From positions 1 to 64,000 of the forward strand of contig JAJYXQ010000033.1 in the NCBI GenBank assembly GCA_021796385.1: 64,000 nucleotides of DNA, written 5' to 3'. A model generated the notes under the pieces. The model did not search any database and was not told the origin of the DNA. It was given only the letters and a program-made list of their open reading frames with translations. Below are positions 52,977-62,169 of this stretch, in pieces. The position numbers and the translations under genes were made by a program. Every line of letters starts with the position of its first letter. Position 1 is the first letter of the stretch. This stretch comes from Thermoplasmata archaeon. Its GTDB lineage: Archaea > Thermoplasmatota > Thermoplasmata > Lutacidiplasmatales > UBA184.

Positions 52977-53036
52977 TTGAACCCCCGTTGGCGGGTCGAA
53001 GGCCCGCTATCCTTGACCGGACTAGACTACAGGAGC
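52962..53036 (-). tRNA. tRNA-Glu(TTC)
   Basis: The acceptor arm GCTCCTG/CAGGAGC with discriminator A, D arm GTCT/GGAT, T arm GGGGG-TTCAAAT-CCCCC and anticodon arm GCGGG-CCTTCGA-CCCGC give anticodon TTC. Position 33 reads C instead of the near-universal T. There is no intron and CCA is not encoded. It serves as the element's integration target. Confidence 0.85.
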
Positions 53037-53223
53037 GTGGGTTCTCGGGAACCCATGTAGCGGATGAGAAAAGCGCTTCGGTCGGGGACTCGCTGCCTCA
53101 CTCGGCCTTGAACGCCACTCGGGGCCCCTCTCTCCCAGGAAGTCATCCACCGACGGCATGTCCCGGTCGCCTCCACGATGACCGAGCCACGAGCGCCGCG
53201 CCGGGATAGCGTGCGGATCCGCG

Positions 53224-54528
53224 TTATCCCACGCGCTCCCAGCGCTCGAGCTGCTGGACCTTGGAAAGCGTGCTGCCCCGCTTGATCTCCTCCCGTACTC
53301 GGTTCTCGTGCTCCAACACATCGAGGGACCGATTGGCGATCTCCTGGGCGCGCTCCCGGGGGACCACCACGACCCCGCTCAGGTCCGCCACGATCCAGTC
53401 CCCGGGCCGGACGCGCTGCCCACCGCAAGAGATCTCGATGCCGATCTCCCCATGCCCTTTCGGCTCGCCGGCATCCGGGGCGGTGTGCCGGCTGAAGAGC
53501 GGGAAGCCGAGGTCCATGATGGAATCGATGTCCCGGGCCGCCCCGTCGATCACGACCCCGGCCACGCCTTTGACATGGGCCGACCAACTGGCGAGCTCGC
53601 CCCATAGGCCGGTGGTACCTCCTTTGGCATCGATGACGATCACGCTGCCTCGCTCGGCCCGGTCGATGGACTCGACGGGCTTGGCCCAGTCGCCATCCAT
53701 CGTGCTCACCGTGACCGCGGGGCCGACGGCCTTGAGGTGGGGATCCTTGAGGTGCGCAAGGATCCCATGCATCGCCCCCTTGCGCTGCAGGGCATCAGTG
53801 ACATTGGGGGCGGACACCTTGAGGAAGGCTTCCCGGATCTCCTGCTCCCCGTAGCGGTGGTAGAGGTCGGTCGCCCTTCCCACCCCGGTCGCCATGGCCT
53901 CCTTGATGATCCGGGTGGCCTCCGTGATGTTGGCGGATTTGGTGATGGCTCCTCCGACAATGACCACGCGGGCCCCGGAAGTGACCGCTTTCCCGGCCGT
54001 CTCCGAGTTGAGACCCCCAGCGACGGCAACGGGGATCGGGGACTTGGAGGTGAGCACCCGAAGTTCCTCGAACGGGTCCCGGCCCTGCATCTGCTGGTCG
54101 ATCCCGACGTGGAGACAGACCATGGCGGCTCCAAGACGGGCCACGGTCTCGGTCCGAGCGACCTTGTCCGGTACTCCGAGGAGGTCGACCATGACCTCGA
54201 CACCGTACTTCTCGCCCCCGCGGACGGCGTCCGCGATGGTCCCGTCGTCGCTCGCCCCCAGGACGGTGACCACATCGGCTCCCGCCTTGGCGGCGATCTC
54301 CACTTCGAAGGCGCCCGTGTCCATGACCTTCATGTCGGCGATGATGTGACGGTCCTTGAAGTTGCGCTTGAGCTCCCGCACCGCCTCGAGCCCCTCGCTC
54401 TTGATGAGCGGCGTGCCGGCCTCGACCCAGTCCGCTCCGCCCGCCACGGCCTCCTTGGCGGCCTGGAGCGCCCGGGCGAGGTTCTCGAAGTCCAATGCGA
54501 CCTGCAACACGGGACGCTCTGTCGTCAT
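53224..54528 (-). CDS. 3-hexulose-6-phosphate synthase fused to an RraA-like domain
   Basis: Starting at the ATG at 54528 behind AAGGAGGG, the protein has 434 residues. Residues 1-215 are the HPS barrel (LQVALDFENLARALQAAKEA, IIADMKVMDTGAFEVEIAAK, AVAGGLNSETAGKAV), which in archaea makes ribulose-5-phosphate and formaldehyde from hexulose-6-phosphate for pentose supply. Residues about 235-434 are RraA/aldolase-like (HLKAVGPAVTVST, IDGAARDIDSI, VRPGDWIVADLSGVVVVP). This fusion is known in archaea. The role of the second half is uncertain: RNase-regulator-like or a 4-carboxy-2-oxoacid aldolase relative. Confidence 0.88.
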   Translation of the reverse strand: MTTERPVLQVALDFENLARALQAAKEAVAGGADWVEAGTPLIKSEGLEAVRELKRNFKDRHIIADMKVMDTGAFEVEIAAKAGADVVTVLGASDDGTIADAVRGGEKYGVEVMVDLLGVPDKVARTETVARLGAAMVCLHVGIDQQMQGRDPFEELRVLTSKSPIPVAVAGGLNSETAGKAVTSGARVVIVGGAITKSANITEATRIIKEAMATGVGRATDLYHRYGEQEIREAFLKVSAPNVTDALQRKGAMHGILAHLKDPHLKAVGPAVTVSTMDGDWAKPVESIDRAERGSVIVIDAKGGTTGLWGELASWSAHVKGVAGVVIDGAARDIDSIMDLGFPLFSRHTAPDAGEPKGHGEIGIEISCGGQRVRPGDWIVADLSGVVVVPRERAQEIANRSLDVLEHENRVREEIKRGSTLSKVQQLERWERVG

Positions 54529-54539
54529 GTTCCCCTCCT

Positions 54540-55586
54540 TCACACCGTACTCGATATCGGTGCGCCACAGACGCCACAAAACGCATCATCGGGGGAAACG
54601 GGTTTCTGGCAACGAGGGCATAGCGGTTCTGCGAGCGGTTTTCCGCAACCGCGGCAGAACTTGTTCGTGACCGGGTTCTCCCGCCCGCACCGAGAGCACC
54701 GCATAAGGACCGGTCTCGCCTCCCCGGTCCCCGGTTCGGGTACCACATCCTTCACCACCGGTGGGGCAGAGGATCGGGCCGCGGAAGGGAGCGGGGCATC
54801 GGGTGGTGTTTCCACCACGGTGGCGGGAGAGAGCGAGATGGTCTCTTCCGTTCCGGTACCGACGATCTTGCGGCCCCGCATGGCGAGCCGTAGCGCATCG
54901 GAGTAGTCCCCGCGGTCGAATGACCGCTGTGCCAAGGTGAGGAGCTTGCGGGCCTCCGCGAACGACCCCTCGCCCGTCTTCTCCAACGACTCTTCGAGCA
55001 CGTTGATCTCGAAACGGGACTCGAGCTGGTTCTTGGGCACCCCCTTACGAAGTTCGGGGATCGAGGGGGGATTGCCCGAACCATCGGATTCTGGGATTTC
55101 CGTTTCTTCCATGGATGCTCCAGCGGGCGAGCCTGCGGCAGGTTTCGCTCCGCCGCGGCTGCCCTCTGCGATATCCCGGTACAGGAGTTCCTCCTTTTCT
55201 ACTTTCCGAGGACTGGCGGGCACCCGGACCCGAGAGGTCACGGGAGCCGACGTGGCTCGAGGGGCCATCGAATTGCGCGCTTCCCGGGCGAGTTGGAGCG
55301 CCTGGGCGTACCGACCGGCCTCCAGCTTTCCTTGCGCTTGCTTCAGGATCGCCTTCGCCGCTGTCACATCCTCCCCCTGGGATTCCAAGCGCTTGAGCAC
55401 CGCCCGGGTGGTCAGGATCTGGTTGTGCGCCGCGTCCTCCCCGGACTCGGAGGTCCCCGCTTCGAGCTCTTTTAGGAACCGCTTGCGCCGGAGGCTGAGC
55501 ACCCTCAGGACCCAGATGGAGAACAGGGCGACCGTGATGATGGCCAGCGTGATCCCGATGATCTGGCCCTCGGTCAACGCTGCCAA
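54540..55586 (-). CDS. membrane-anchored protein with helical repeats and double zinc ribbon
   Basis: This 348-residue protein has one N-terminal transmembrane helix (GITLAIITVALFSIWVLRV), then two copies of a helical pair (DVTAAKAILKQAQGKLEAGR and SFAEARKLLTLAQRSFDRGD) like TPR-type units, and a C-terminal double zinc ribbon (CSRCGRENPVTNKFCRGCGK, CPRCQKPVSPDDAFCGVCGA). Such proteins are common in Thermoplasmatota and probably act as cytoplasmic scaffolds at the membrane. The HPS-RraA gene starts 11 nt downstream, so the two may be co-transcribed. Confidence 0.7.
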   Translation of the reverse strand: MAALTEGQIIGITLAIITVALFSIWVLRVLSLRRKRFLKELEAGTSESGEDAAHNQILTTRAVLKRLESQGEDVTAAKAILKQAQGKLEAGRYAQALQLAREARNSMAPRATSAPVTSRVRVPASPRKVEKEELLYRDIAEGSRGGAKPAAGSPAGASMEETEIPESDGSGNPPSIPELRKGVPKNQLESRFEINVLEESLEKTGEGSFAEARKLLTLAQRSFDRGDYSDALRLAMRGRKIVGTGTEETISLSPATVVETPPDAPLPSAARSSAPPVVKDVVPEPGTGEARPVLMRCSRCGRENPVTNKFCRGCGKPLAEPLCPRCQKPVSPDDAFCGVCGAPISSTV

Positions 55587-55622
55587 GAAATCAACTCTCC
55601 AAGTGAAAGTATGACCGGGTCG

Positions 55623-56333
55623 CTATATACTCTTTATCGGGCCGCTCGGTGGTCTCGAAGCGAAGGGCTCGGCGAGGCGATGCGCCAAGGCGTCCAGGTC
55701 CCGGGTCATCGGCTCGAGCCCGAGCGCTTCAAGGGAGGTGAGGTGCTGTCCCTGCACGAGCGCCGGCATTCCGAAGATCGACCGGACCCGCCCTGGATTG
55801 TGCACGACCGTCACGGTACCATGATGGAGGAGCGCCCGCGCGTTCAGGTGCTGGCTCGCCCCGCCCAAGGCCCGGTCCTCGCAGACGAGGACGGATCCCC
55901 GACCGGAGAGGAAGCAGTGCAGTGGGAACGTGGGGGACGAAGCGACCCAGGCGGCCCTCCGGCCCTCGCTGGAGAGGGCGGATGCCCACCCTGCGCCGAG
56001 CCGGGCGTAAGCCCTCGTGTAGTCCCGGCCGACCCAGCGGGACTCTCGGGGCAGAACGACGGACCAGAACAGGTCCCCGCGTTCGTGGACCAGGGCGCTT
56101 CCCCCGGACGAGCGCCGATAGACCGGCAGCCCCTCGTGGCGGGCGTTCTCCGCTGGAGGCACTGCGGGGTCCTGGGTGACCCCGAGGGTGACGCCGGGCT
56201 CTTCGCACCGTCCGACCCAGAACCGGGGCGCCCCGATCGCCAAGGCCGCTTCGTCCGAACGGATCGCCTCATCGATGCGAATGCTCTCGGAGATTTCAAT
56301 CCGCATACTCTCGGGGGTTCGTTGCCCGGGCAT
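55623..56333 (-). CDS. lipoate-protein ligase A-like (BPL/LplA/LipB family) protein
   Basis: I use the ATG at 56333, about 24 nt from the shared TATA region, giving 236 residues. IDEAIRSDEAALAIGAPRFW and the signature YRRSSGGSALVHERGDLFWS match the LplA catalytic fold that activates lipoate or octanoate. LVCEDRALGGASQHLNARAL corresponds to the Lys/Gly segment, but the expected catalytic Lys (KxxGxAQ) appears replaced (RALGGASQ). Activity is therefore uncertain; archaeal LplA-N and C-terminal parts are often separate genes. Confidence 0.65.
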   Translation of the reverse strand: MPGQRTPESMRIEISESIRIDEAIRSDEAALAIGAPRFWVGRCEEPGVTLGVTQDPAVPPAENARHEGLPVYRRSSGGSALVHERGDLFWSVVLPRESRWVGRDYTRAYARLGAGWASALSSEGRRAAWVASSPTFPLHCFLSGRGSVLVCEDRALGGASQHLNARALLHHGTVTVVHNPGRVRSIFGMPALVQGQHLTSLEALGLEPMTRDLDALAHRLAEPFASRPPSGPIKSI

Positions 56334-56353
56334 CCTGGACTCCACCCTGTTCC

Positions 56354-56364
56354 ATAAATACTTA
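56354..56364. promoter_or_regulatory. shared AT-rich promoter core between divergent genes
   Basis: ATAAATACTTA lies 26 nt before the ATG at 56383 on the plus strand and about 24 nt before the ATG at 56333 on the minus strand. It can act as a TATA box in both directions. Confidence 0.5.
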
Positions 56365-56382
56365 GAGTTGTCCAAGGGAGTG

Positions 56383-57192
56383 ATGAAGCTGCCGGCGAAG
56401 CGTGTGACCCCCGGAGTGGTCACGGGTTACGTTGCCCTGAGCTCCGTCCCAATGTCCTTCCTTGGAGAACTCGACCCCGAGACCGGCCGCATCGACAACA
56501 GCCAGAGCGAACTCCATGGGACGACGGTGGCCCATCGTATCCTCACGTTCCCCGAAGCCCGGGGGAGCACTGTCGGACCCTACGTCCTCTACGGGGCCCG
56601 GAAGCACGGTGTCGGCCCCCTCGGGATGATCGTCCACCAGGCCGATGCCATCGTGGCATGCGCTGCGGTGTTGGCGGGCATTCCGTGCGTTGCCGGTGTG
56701 GATGTGACGGCTCTTCGTCCGGGGGAAACGGTCACCATCGATGCCGATGCCGGATTCGTCGACATCCACGGGGTGGAAGAGGTCCCCGTGGTGACCTCGA
56801 TCCTCGAGGACGCGACCGGCAGGGTGCTCCTGCTCAAACGCTCAGAAAAGGTGGGTTCGTTCCAGGGCTTGTGGGCGGGGGTCAGCGGGTACATCGAGTC
56901 GGGGGTTACACCCCGGGATCAGGCCACGACGGAGGTGCGGGAGGAGACGGGGATCGCGGTCGATGCCCTCACACTCCGGAAGGAGGGGCCCGTCGTCTAT
57001 GCACGAGACGGGGCCCGGATGTTCGCCGTCCATCCCTTTCTATTCCGTGTCCCGAACTCTGCGGTGACGCTCGACTGGGAGCACACGGAGTACCGATGGA
57101 TCGAACCGTTCTCCCTGCCGAGCTTCGCCACCGTCCCACGACTGGACCGGGTATTCCGTGCCCTGGGACTTCCCTCCGGCCCGAGGACCTAG
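56383..57192 (+). CDS. DUF126 (AcnX small subunit/phosphomevalonate dehydratase small-subunit-like) fused to a Nudix domain
   Basis: Starting at the ATG at 56383 (or the GTG at 56380), the protein has 269 residues. Residues 1-125 are a DUF126 swivelling domain (SELHGTTVAHRILTFPEARG, QADAIVACAAVLAGIPCVAG), the small subunit of the mevalonate 5-phosphate dehydratase of the archaeal mevalonate pathway. Residues 130-265 are Nudix (VTSILEDATGRVLLLKRSEK, GYIESGVTP, TEVREETGI). The Nudix box keeps the EE metal ligands but has V for the upstream Glu and T for the Arg. The fusion is unusual; its large AcnX partner is not in this window. Confidence 0.72.
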   Translation: MKLPAKRVTPGVVTGYVALSSVPMSFLGELDPETGRIDNSQSELHGTTVAHRILTFPEARGSTVGPYVLYGARKHGVGPLGMIVHQADAIVACAAVLAGIPCVAGVDVTALRPGETVTIDADAGFVDIHGVEEVPVVTSILEDATGRVLLLKRSEKVGSFQGLWAGVSGYIESGVTPRDQATTEVREETGIAVDALTLRKEGPVVYARDGARMFAVHPFLFRVPNSAVTLDWEHTEYRWIEPFSLPSFATVPRLDRVFRALGLPSGPRT

Positions 57193-57205
57193 GCCCCGCC
57201 AGCCC

Positions 57206-60200
57206 TCAAAGGGAATCCCCGAGGGGATCGCTGGGAGCAGGGGGTACCGGGGCACTGGGCCCGCCACCCCGGCGAGTCTGGCCGGACGCACTGGGCGGCG
57301 GCATTGCGTGATAGCGCTGGTAGGGACCAGGGAGAGCCAAGGGATGGGCCCCCATGCCTGCGAGCTTCCGCTTTTTCCCCTGCACGAGCATTACCACCAC
57401 GATGATGGCCACGACGGCGGCAAGGGCCATGAGGGCGAGGTAGAGCCACGGGAATGTCGTGGCTCCCGGACTCTTCGCGGCCACCGAAACCTCAGGATGC
57501 GAAGGAGCCGAGGCCTGCGACGACCAAAGGACGGAGTTACCGGAGGCATCGATCACCATGAGCTCGGGATCGTACGTGCCGGGAGCCCGGTACGTATGGG
57601 TGACCGGGGCGAGCGAACTGGTCGTGACCACGGTACCATCACCGAAGTTCCATGTGAGGAGGTACGGGGCGGTGCCCCCTACGACAAGGGGAGTGAAGGT
57701 CACGGACAGCGGGGCCGTCCCGTGCATGTTGTACATGCTCACCAGCACCTTGAGTGGGCTGCTCGAGGCGTTTCCACCGGTCACATCGACGATGACCCCG
57801 GTCTCCGCCACGTTCCCGGCGGCGTCGGTCACGGCCAGGGTGACGACAAAATCTCCCGCATGGGTGTAGGCGTGGGCTACGGAGGCCCCGGTGGCGTTCG
57901 TCGAGTTATCCCCGAAGTTCCACGCATACGAATACGGAGACGTGCCACCCGTGGCCGAGGCAGTGAACTGTGGGCTGAGCGGGGCGGGGCCGGTGAGTGG
58001 AGTGGCCGAGAGCGAGACCTCGATCCCGCCGGTCTGGTTCCCTGAGGGGGTCGGGTAGACCACAATGTTCGAGGTCGTCTGTGCCACCGCTCCCTTGGCA
58101 TCAACCGTGGTCAGAACGACGCTATAGGTCCCGGAAACAGTGTACAAGTGGCTCACGGTGGACCCAGAACCGGTGGTGCTGTCCCCGAAGGTCCACGTAT
58201 AGCTATAGGGCGCAGTGCCACCGTTTGCAGATCCAGAAAAGGCCACGGTGAGCGGGGCGACGCCGGTCGCCGGGGAGGCGCCCATTGTCACCGTCAGGAC
58301 CGACTGATTGCTCGTGAGCACCGTCACCTGTCCGGAGGCCGTGGCAGTCTGGCCTGAGGCATCGGTAGCGGAGAGCATGATGGCGTAGGTGCACCCGGCG
58401 CTTCCACAGCCAGAAGCAGGGGCCTGGTAGATGTGGGTGACCGAGGAATACCCCGATTCCGTGGTCCCGTCGCCGAGCGTCCAGTGATAGGAGACGGGCT
58501 GGGAGACGTTCGACACCTGTGCGTCCATGGTGACCGTGAGGGGGGCATAACCGACCGTTGGGGTCGTGAAGGCGATCGCGACGCCGAACTTCCCTGTGGT
58601 CGAGTTCGGATTGGCCACGATGACGTCTCCGGTGGCGATCGATTGGGACCCCCGGGCGTCCTTTCCGGTGAGTGTCACGACGAAGGTACAGTTGGTGGCC
58701 GACCCGCACCCCGAGGTGTAGCGGAAGGTGTGGGTCACGAGGGTTCCGCTCCCGGTCGAACCATCTCCGTAGGTCCAACTGTAAGTGTACGGAGCGACCC
58801 CACCCACCGAACTCGCCTTCATCGTGACATTCAGAGGGCTCGTGCCCGTGTTGGAAGTGGTGAATGTGAGGTGCGTCAGGAGAGGCGGAGGGGAGGAGGT
58901 TGGCGAGAGCATGGAGATGGAGTCCGAGAAGAGGTTTGCGGTGTAGACGCACTTGCAGGTCGGAACATAGGCCATTCCCGAAGGGTGATCGCCGATCGCC
59001 AACGTGCCTTGCAGGAAGTTCAGGGAACCGTTGAGGATGGTGAGTTCTCCTGGCGATCCAGAATCGCTCAGGAAGACCGTGTCGGGGGCCACCGCCAAGG
59101 CGTCCTGGGGCAGGGAACCTGTCGGGAGGGTCTCGGCAACCGTGTTTGTCGTGCCGTTGATCACATCCACGTTGGAGACGTTCCACTCGGGGACGTAGAC
59201 CTCGGCATTGGCGGGGTCATAAGCGAGTGCCCCCGGGTTTCCTCCGGTGGGCACCGTGGCGATGACCCGGGCCGTCGAGGGGTCGATCACCGACACGGCT
59301 CCCCCACCGTCATCCGCGACGTAGATATCGTGGTTCGAGGCATCGTAGGTGATCCCATACGGTCCATTCCCCACGGAGATGTTGCCGATCGCCCGGTCGG
59401 TGGAAAGGTTCACGATAGTCACGTTGTTCGAGCCCGCGTCCGAGGCATAGAGCAACCCGTTGAGCGGGTCGTAGGCCATCTCCCATGGCTTCCAGCCCAC
59501 GGTGATGTTCCCCACCACCCGGTTCAACGTGGTGTTCACGATCGAGATGATGTTGCTGTCGTTGCTGAGATACCCCGTGTTCGCCACGAGGAGCTCATGG
59601 GTGTAGGGGTCCAGGGCGAATCCTTCCGGATTGATCCCTACGGAGAAATTGGCGACCGCCAGCCCACTCGCGGGATCGATCACGGCGACCCTTCCGATCG
59701 CCCGTTCACTCGCGTAGACATCCCCGGTGTACGGGTCATAGAAGAGGTCGTGCGGCTCGATCGATGTGGTGTAGGGGGGGACGTAGTTTCCCGGAACTAC
59801 GGAATCGTTCCCTAGCAGGAGGGTGGCGTAGACCTGCCATGGGTTCGCTGCGGGGAGGAGAGGGTAGAAGGGGATGTACTCTCCATCGACGGGATCCGAC
59901 GCGAGAGCCACATGAGTAGACGGGTCCACTGCAATCCCGGCCGGATAACCACTCGCTTGGGAAGCCACGGGCGGGAGAAAGGTGTGGTTCGCCATATCGA
60001 AGGGGAGCAGCATCCAGCCTCCGGCCGCAGTGTTGTACTCCCAAAGCAGCGCTTCGTCGACACCGCCGCCCACCATGGCGAGGGCACTAACCTTCGTGCC
60101 ACTCGGCACGGAGAGATTGACCACCCCGGCGGGGTTCCGGGCGGGCACGAGGCTCAACTGGCCGCTCGAGACGGAGTTTCCGAAGAGGAAGTCACCGGAG

Positions 60201-60952
60201 ATAGGATCGTAGAGGATCGCGTTGGTGTCCGGGGCCCCGGTGGCATTGCCGATCCATCGGCCCGTCGTCTCATTCAGGAGCCCGAGGGAAGTGTTCTGGT
60301 ACGCGACCCCGATGATCCCGTCACCCGTGTCGATGGCGATCTTCGACGGGAAGACCATCGGGACGCTTGCGATAGGCGTCCACGTCCGGTAGTTCACCAC
60401 GCTGACGACCGAACCGTTCACGTAGGCCACGATCTCCCGGACCGGATCGACAGCCACTCCTACGTCGAACGCGGTGGGCACAGTGCGTACTACCTTGAGC
60501 GTCGAGGCGTTGATCTCAGTAAGGCCCGTGGTATTACCGCCCACCACGAACAACACTTGGTGAACTGGGTCGAGGGCCAAGTCCGCGCCTAGACTGGAGG
60601 TGAGGTTGATCTGTCCAAGCGGCTTCCAATCGCTCTCGCTGATCGCGACGAGAGAATCGACGTGGGTCACGGAAAAGAACTCTTGGTTCGCCGGATCGAA
60701 CGCGACCCGGTAACCATTTCCTGAGAAGGGGCCTCCTTCCGCGTAGCTGAACACCGAGAGCGCGGAAGTGTGCGGGGCAGCCCACTCCACCTGCCCTTCG
60801 GACGGAGAGGACACTCTCGCCGCCGCCGACACGGGGTGGAGTGCGTATCCAAGGGCGCCCGACAGGATGAGCAAGACGATGAGCCCGAAGAGGGGGATGG
60901 AACTCCGGTGTTTCGGTGGGGACAACAATCGAGGCAAGGTTCTCGCATGCAT
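57206..60952 (-). CDS. YVTN beta-propeller and PKD surface protein
   Basis: This 1248-residue exported protein has a signal peptide (IPLFGLIVLLILSGALGY). Its N-terminal half has YVTN/SMP-30-like blades in two groups (GDVYASERAIGRVAVIDPAS, GLLYASDAGSNNVTIVNLST). Five PKD domains follow (SWTYGDGSTGSG, WTLGDGTTESG, WTFGDSTTGSG, WNFGDNSTNATG, WNFGDGTVVTT), then one transmembrane helix (YLALMALAAVVAIIVVVMLV) and a Pro-rich tail. There is no cytoplasmic winged helix. It lies in the chromosomal arm, showing that the host itself uses this protein class. A TATA-like ACTTATAATT lies about 30 nt upstream. Confidence 0.8.
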   Translation of the reverse strand: MHARTLPRLLSPPKHRSSIPLFGLIVLLILSGALGYALHPVSAAARVSSPSEGQVEWAAPHTSALSVFSYAEGGPFSGNGYRVAFDPANQEFFSVTHVDSLVAISESDWKPLGQINLTSSLGADLALDPVHQVLFVVGGNTTGLTEINASTLKVVRTVPTAFDVGVAVDPVREIVAYVNGSVVSVVNYRTWTPIASVPMVFPSKIAIDTGDGIIGVAYQNTSLGLLNETTGRWIGNATGAPDTNAILYDPISGDFLFGNSVSSGQLSLVPARNPAGVVNLSVPSGTKVSALAMVGGGVDEALLWEYNTAAGGWMLLPFDMANHTFLPPVASQASGYPAGIAVDPSTHVALASDPVDGEYIPFYPLLPAANPWQVYATLLLGNDSVVPGNYVPPYTTSIEPHDLFYDPYTGDVYASERAIGRVAVIDPASGLAVANFSVGINPEGFALDPYTHELLVANTGYLSNDSNIISIVNTTLNRVVGNITVGWKPWEMAYDPLNGLLYASDAGSNNVTIVNLSTDRAIGNISVGNGPYGITYDASNHDIYVADDGGGAVSVIDPSTARVIATVPTGGNPGALAYDPANAEVYVPEWNVSNVDVINGTTNTVAETLPTGSLPQDALAVAPDTVFLSDSGSPGELTILNGSLNFLQGTLAIGDHPSGMAYVPTCKCVYTANLFSDSISMLSPTSSPPPLLTHLTFTTSNTGTSPLNVTMKASSVGGVAPYTYSWTYGDGSTGSGTLVTHTFRYTSGCGSATNCTFVVTLTGKDARGSQSIATGDVIVANPNSTTGKFGVAIAFTTPTVGYAPLTVTMDAQVSNVSQPVSYHWTLGDGTTESGYSSVTHIYQAPASGCGSAGCTYAIMLSATDASGQTATASGQVTVLTSNQSVLTVTMGASPATGVAPLTVAFSGSANGGTAPYSYTWTFGDSTTGSGSTVSHLYTVSGTYSVVLTTVDAKGAVAQTTSNIVVYPTPSGNQTGGIEVSLSATPLTGPAPLSPQFTASATGGTSPYSYAWNFGDNSTNATGASVAHAYTHAGDFVVTLAVTDAAGNVAETGVIVDVTGGNASSSPLKVLVSMYNMHGTAPLSVTFTPLVVGGTAPYLLTWNFGDGTVVTTSSLAPVTHTYRAPGTYDPELMVIDASGNSVLWSSQASAPSHPEVSVAAKSPGATTFPWLYLALMALAAVVAIIVVVMLVQGKKRKLAGMGAHPLALPGPYQRYHAMPPPSASGQTRRGGGPSAPVPPAPSDPLGDSL

Positions 60953-61036
60953 GGCACTTCGACCATCGGAGGGGGCAATTATAAGTAACAGGCCGATTTT
61001 GGGAACTTTGGTTTGGACACCATGCTATAGTTCGTC

Positions 61037-62116
61037 ATGGCTGCAGAAGCGCTTCCCGGTCAACGGAACCTCACCCGCAATGAGGCCGCGGTGCTCAAGC
61101 ACCTCCTCGGACGGAGATCCGGTTCGGAGGAAGACCATATCCGGGCTTCGGGACTTCCCCGGTCCACATACCTCGATATCAAACAGCGGTTGTATTCCCG
61201 ACAAGTGCTGGAGGACCGCTACATCCCGGTCCCCTCCGTGATCGGGGTCCCCCGAATCTCCCTCCTGCTCGCACGGCCCTTCACCGAAGCCCGGGTTCGT
61301 GCAGGGGAATTCTTGTGCCGCGTACCGGGAGCAGTACTGGTCTGGTCCGGTGTGCAATCCCAGCTTGCAGTGATATTCCATCCCTCGCTCGCCGAAGCCG
61401 AGCGCTTCGAACGGGTGGTCGGTGTGGGGGCGACTCTGGGCCAGAAGTCGGTCCACCTTCTCTTGCGAGCCGATGAACCCACGATTCCCGCCTTCTTCGA
61501 CTATGAGGGGGCGTGGAACCACTTCTGCGGTCTCGAGGGGGCATCGGGATATCCACGAGGACTGCCGTTAACGGCGATGGTCCGGGGACTGGGACCTACC
61601 CTCGTCGGGCGCCCGCGGGAAGCGATCGAACAACTCCTCCGCCGCCCCTTCGGGATTGGCGTCTCGGAGCGGGCCCCCCACCGGGTCGGTCCCGCCACAC
61701 TCGCTCGGTCCCAACGGCGTTTGCTCGAAAGTGGAACGGTGGAGTGGAGGACGTTCCTCAACCTGAAGAACCTTCCTAACTTCGATGACCGTAACATCAC
61801 GGACGTGGTCTTCGTCACTGGAGAACTCCAGCACCCCGATGCGCTCTACTTGACCTTCCAGGAACTCACCGGAGAGAGCGGTGTCTATCCCTTCCTGCTC
61901 GCATCCGGCGGAGAGCGAGTGCTCCTGGGGATATTGGCGAGCCGTAGCGGTCCGAAGCTCGTGACCTCCGGCGCCGCCCGCCCCCGCTCCGCGGTCTTCC
62001 CAGTGATCTCGCGCCATCTGAAGGCGATCGAGGTGGTCCGGGAACCCCTCGCCCACCTCGACGTGCTTCGGTCCCACCGATACGACCTCTTGATCCCTCC
62101 GCAGCAGGAGGCATAG
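61037..62116 (+). CDS. winged-helix transcriptional regulator with large C-terminal domain
   Basis: This 359-residue protein begins with a winged helix (LTRNEAAVLKHLLGRRSGSE, IRASGLPRSTYLDIKQRLYS, about 12-55). The remaining 300 residues have no recognised domain; blocks such as VLVWSGVQSQLAVIFHP suggest a mixed alpha/beta ligand-binding region. Proteins of this shape are typical of uncultured Thermoplasmatota. It is divergent from the YVTN-PKD gene with about 85 bp between the starts and may regulate it. Confidence 0.6.
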   Translation: MAAEALPGQRNLTRNEAAVLKHLLGRRSGSEEDHIRASGLPRSTYLDIKQRLYSRQVLEDRYIPVPSVIGVPRISLLLARPFTEARVRAGEFLCRVPGAVLVWSGVQSQLAVIFHPSLAEAERFERVVGVGATLGQKSVHLLLRADEPTIPAFFDYEGAWNHFCGLEGASGYPRGLPLTAMVRGLGPTLVGRPREAIEQLLRRPFGIGVSERAPHRVGPATLARSQRRLLESGTVEWRTFLNLKNLPNFDDRNITDVVFVTGELQHPDALYLTFQELTGESGVYPFLLASGGERVLLGILASRSGPKLVTSGAARPRSAVFPVISRHLKAIEVVREPLAHLDVLRSHRYDLLIPPQQEA

Positions 62117-62169
62117 TCGATCGGGGGTCTCCCGAGGATTTATTCCTTCTCCCGCCTCTCCTGTGACCT

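Noticed and set aside
53795-54748. 317-residue ORF antisense or frame-shifted to the HPS-RraA gene
   Set aside because: Same-strand shadow frame with G+C-driven composition; the HPS and RraA motifs are in the other frame.
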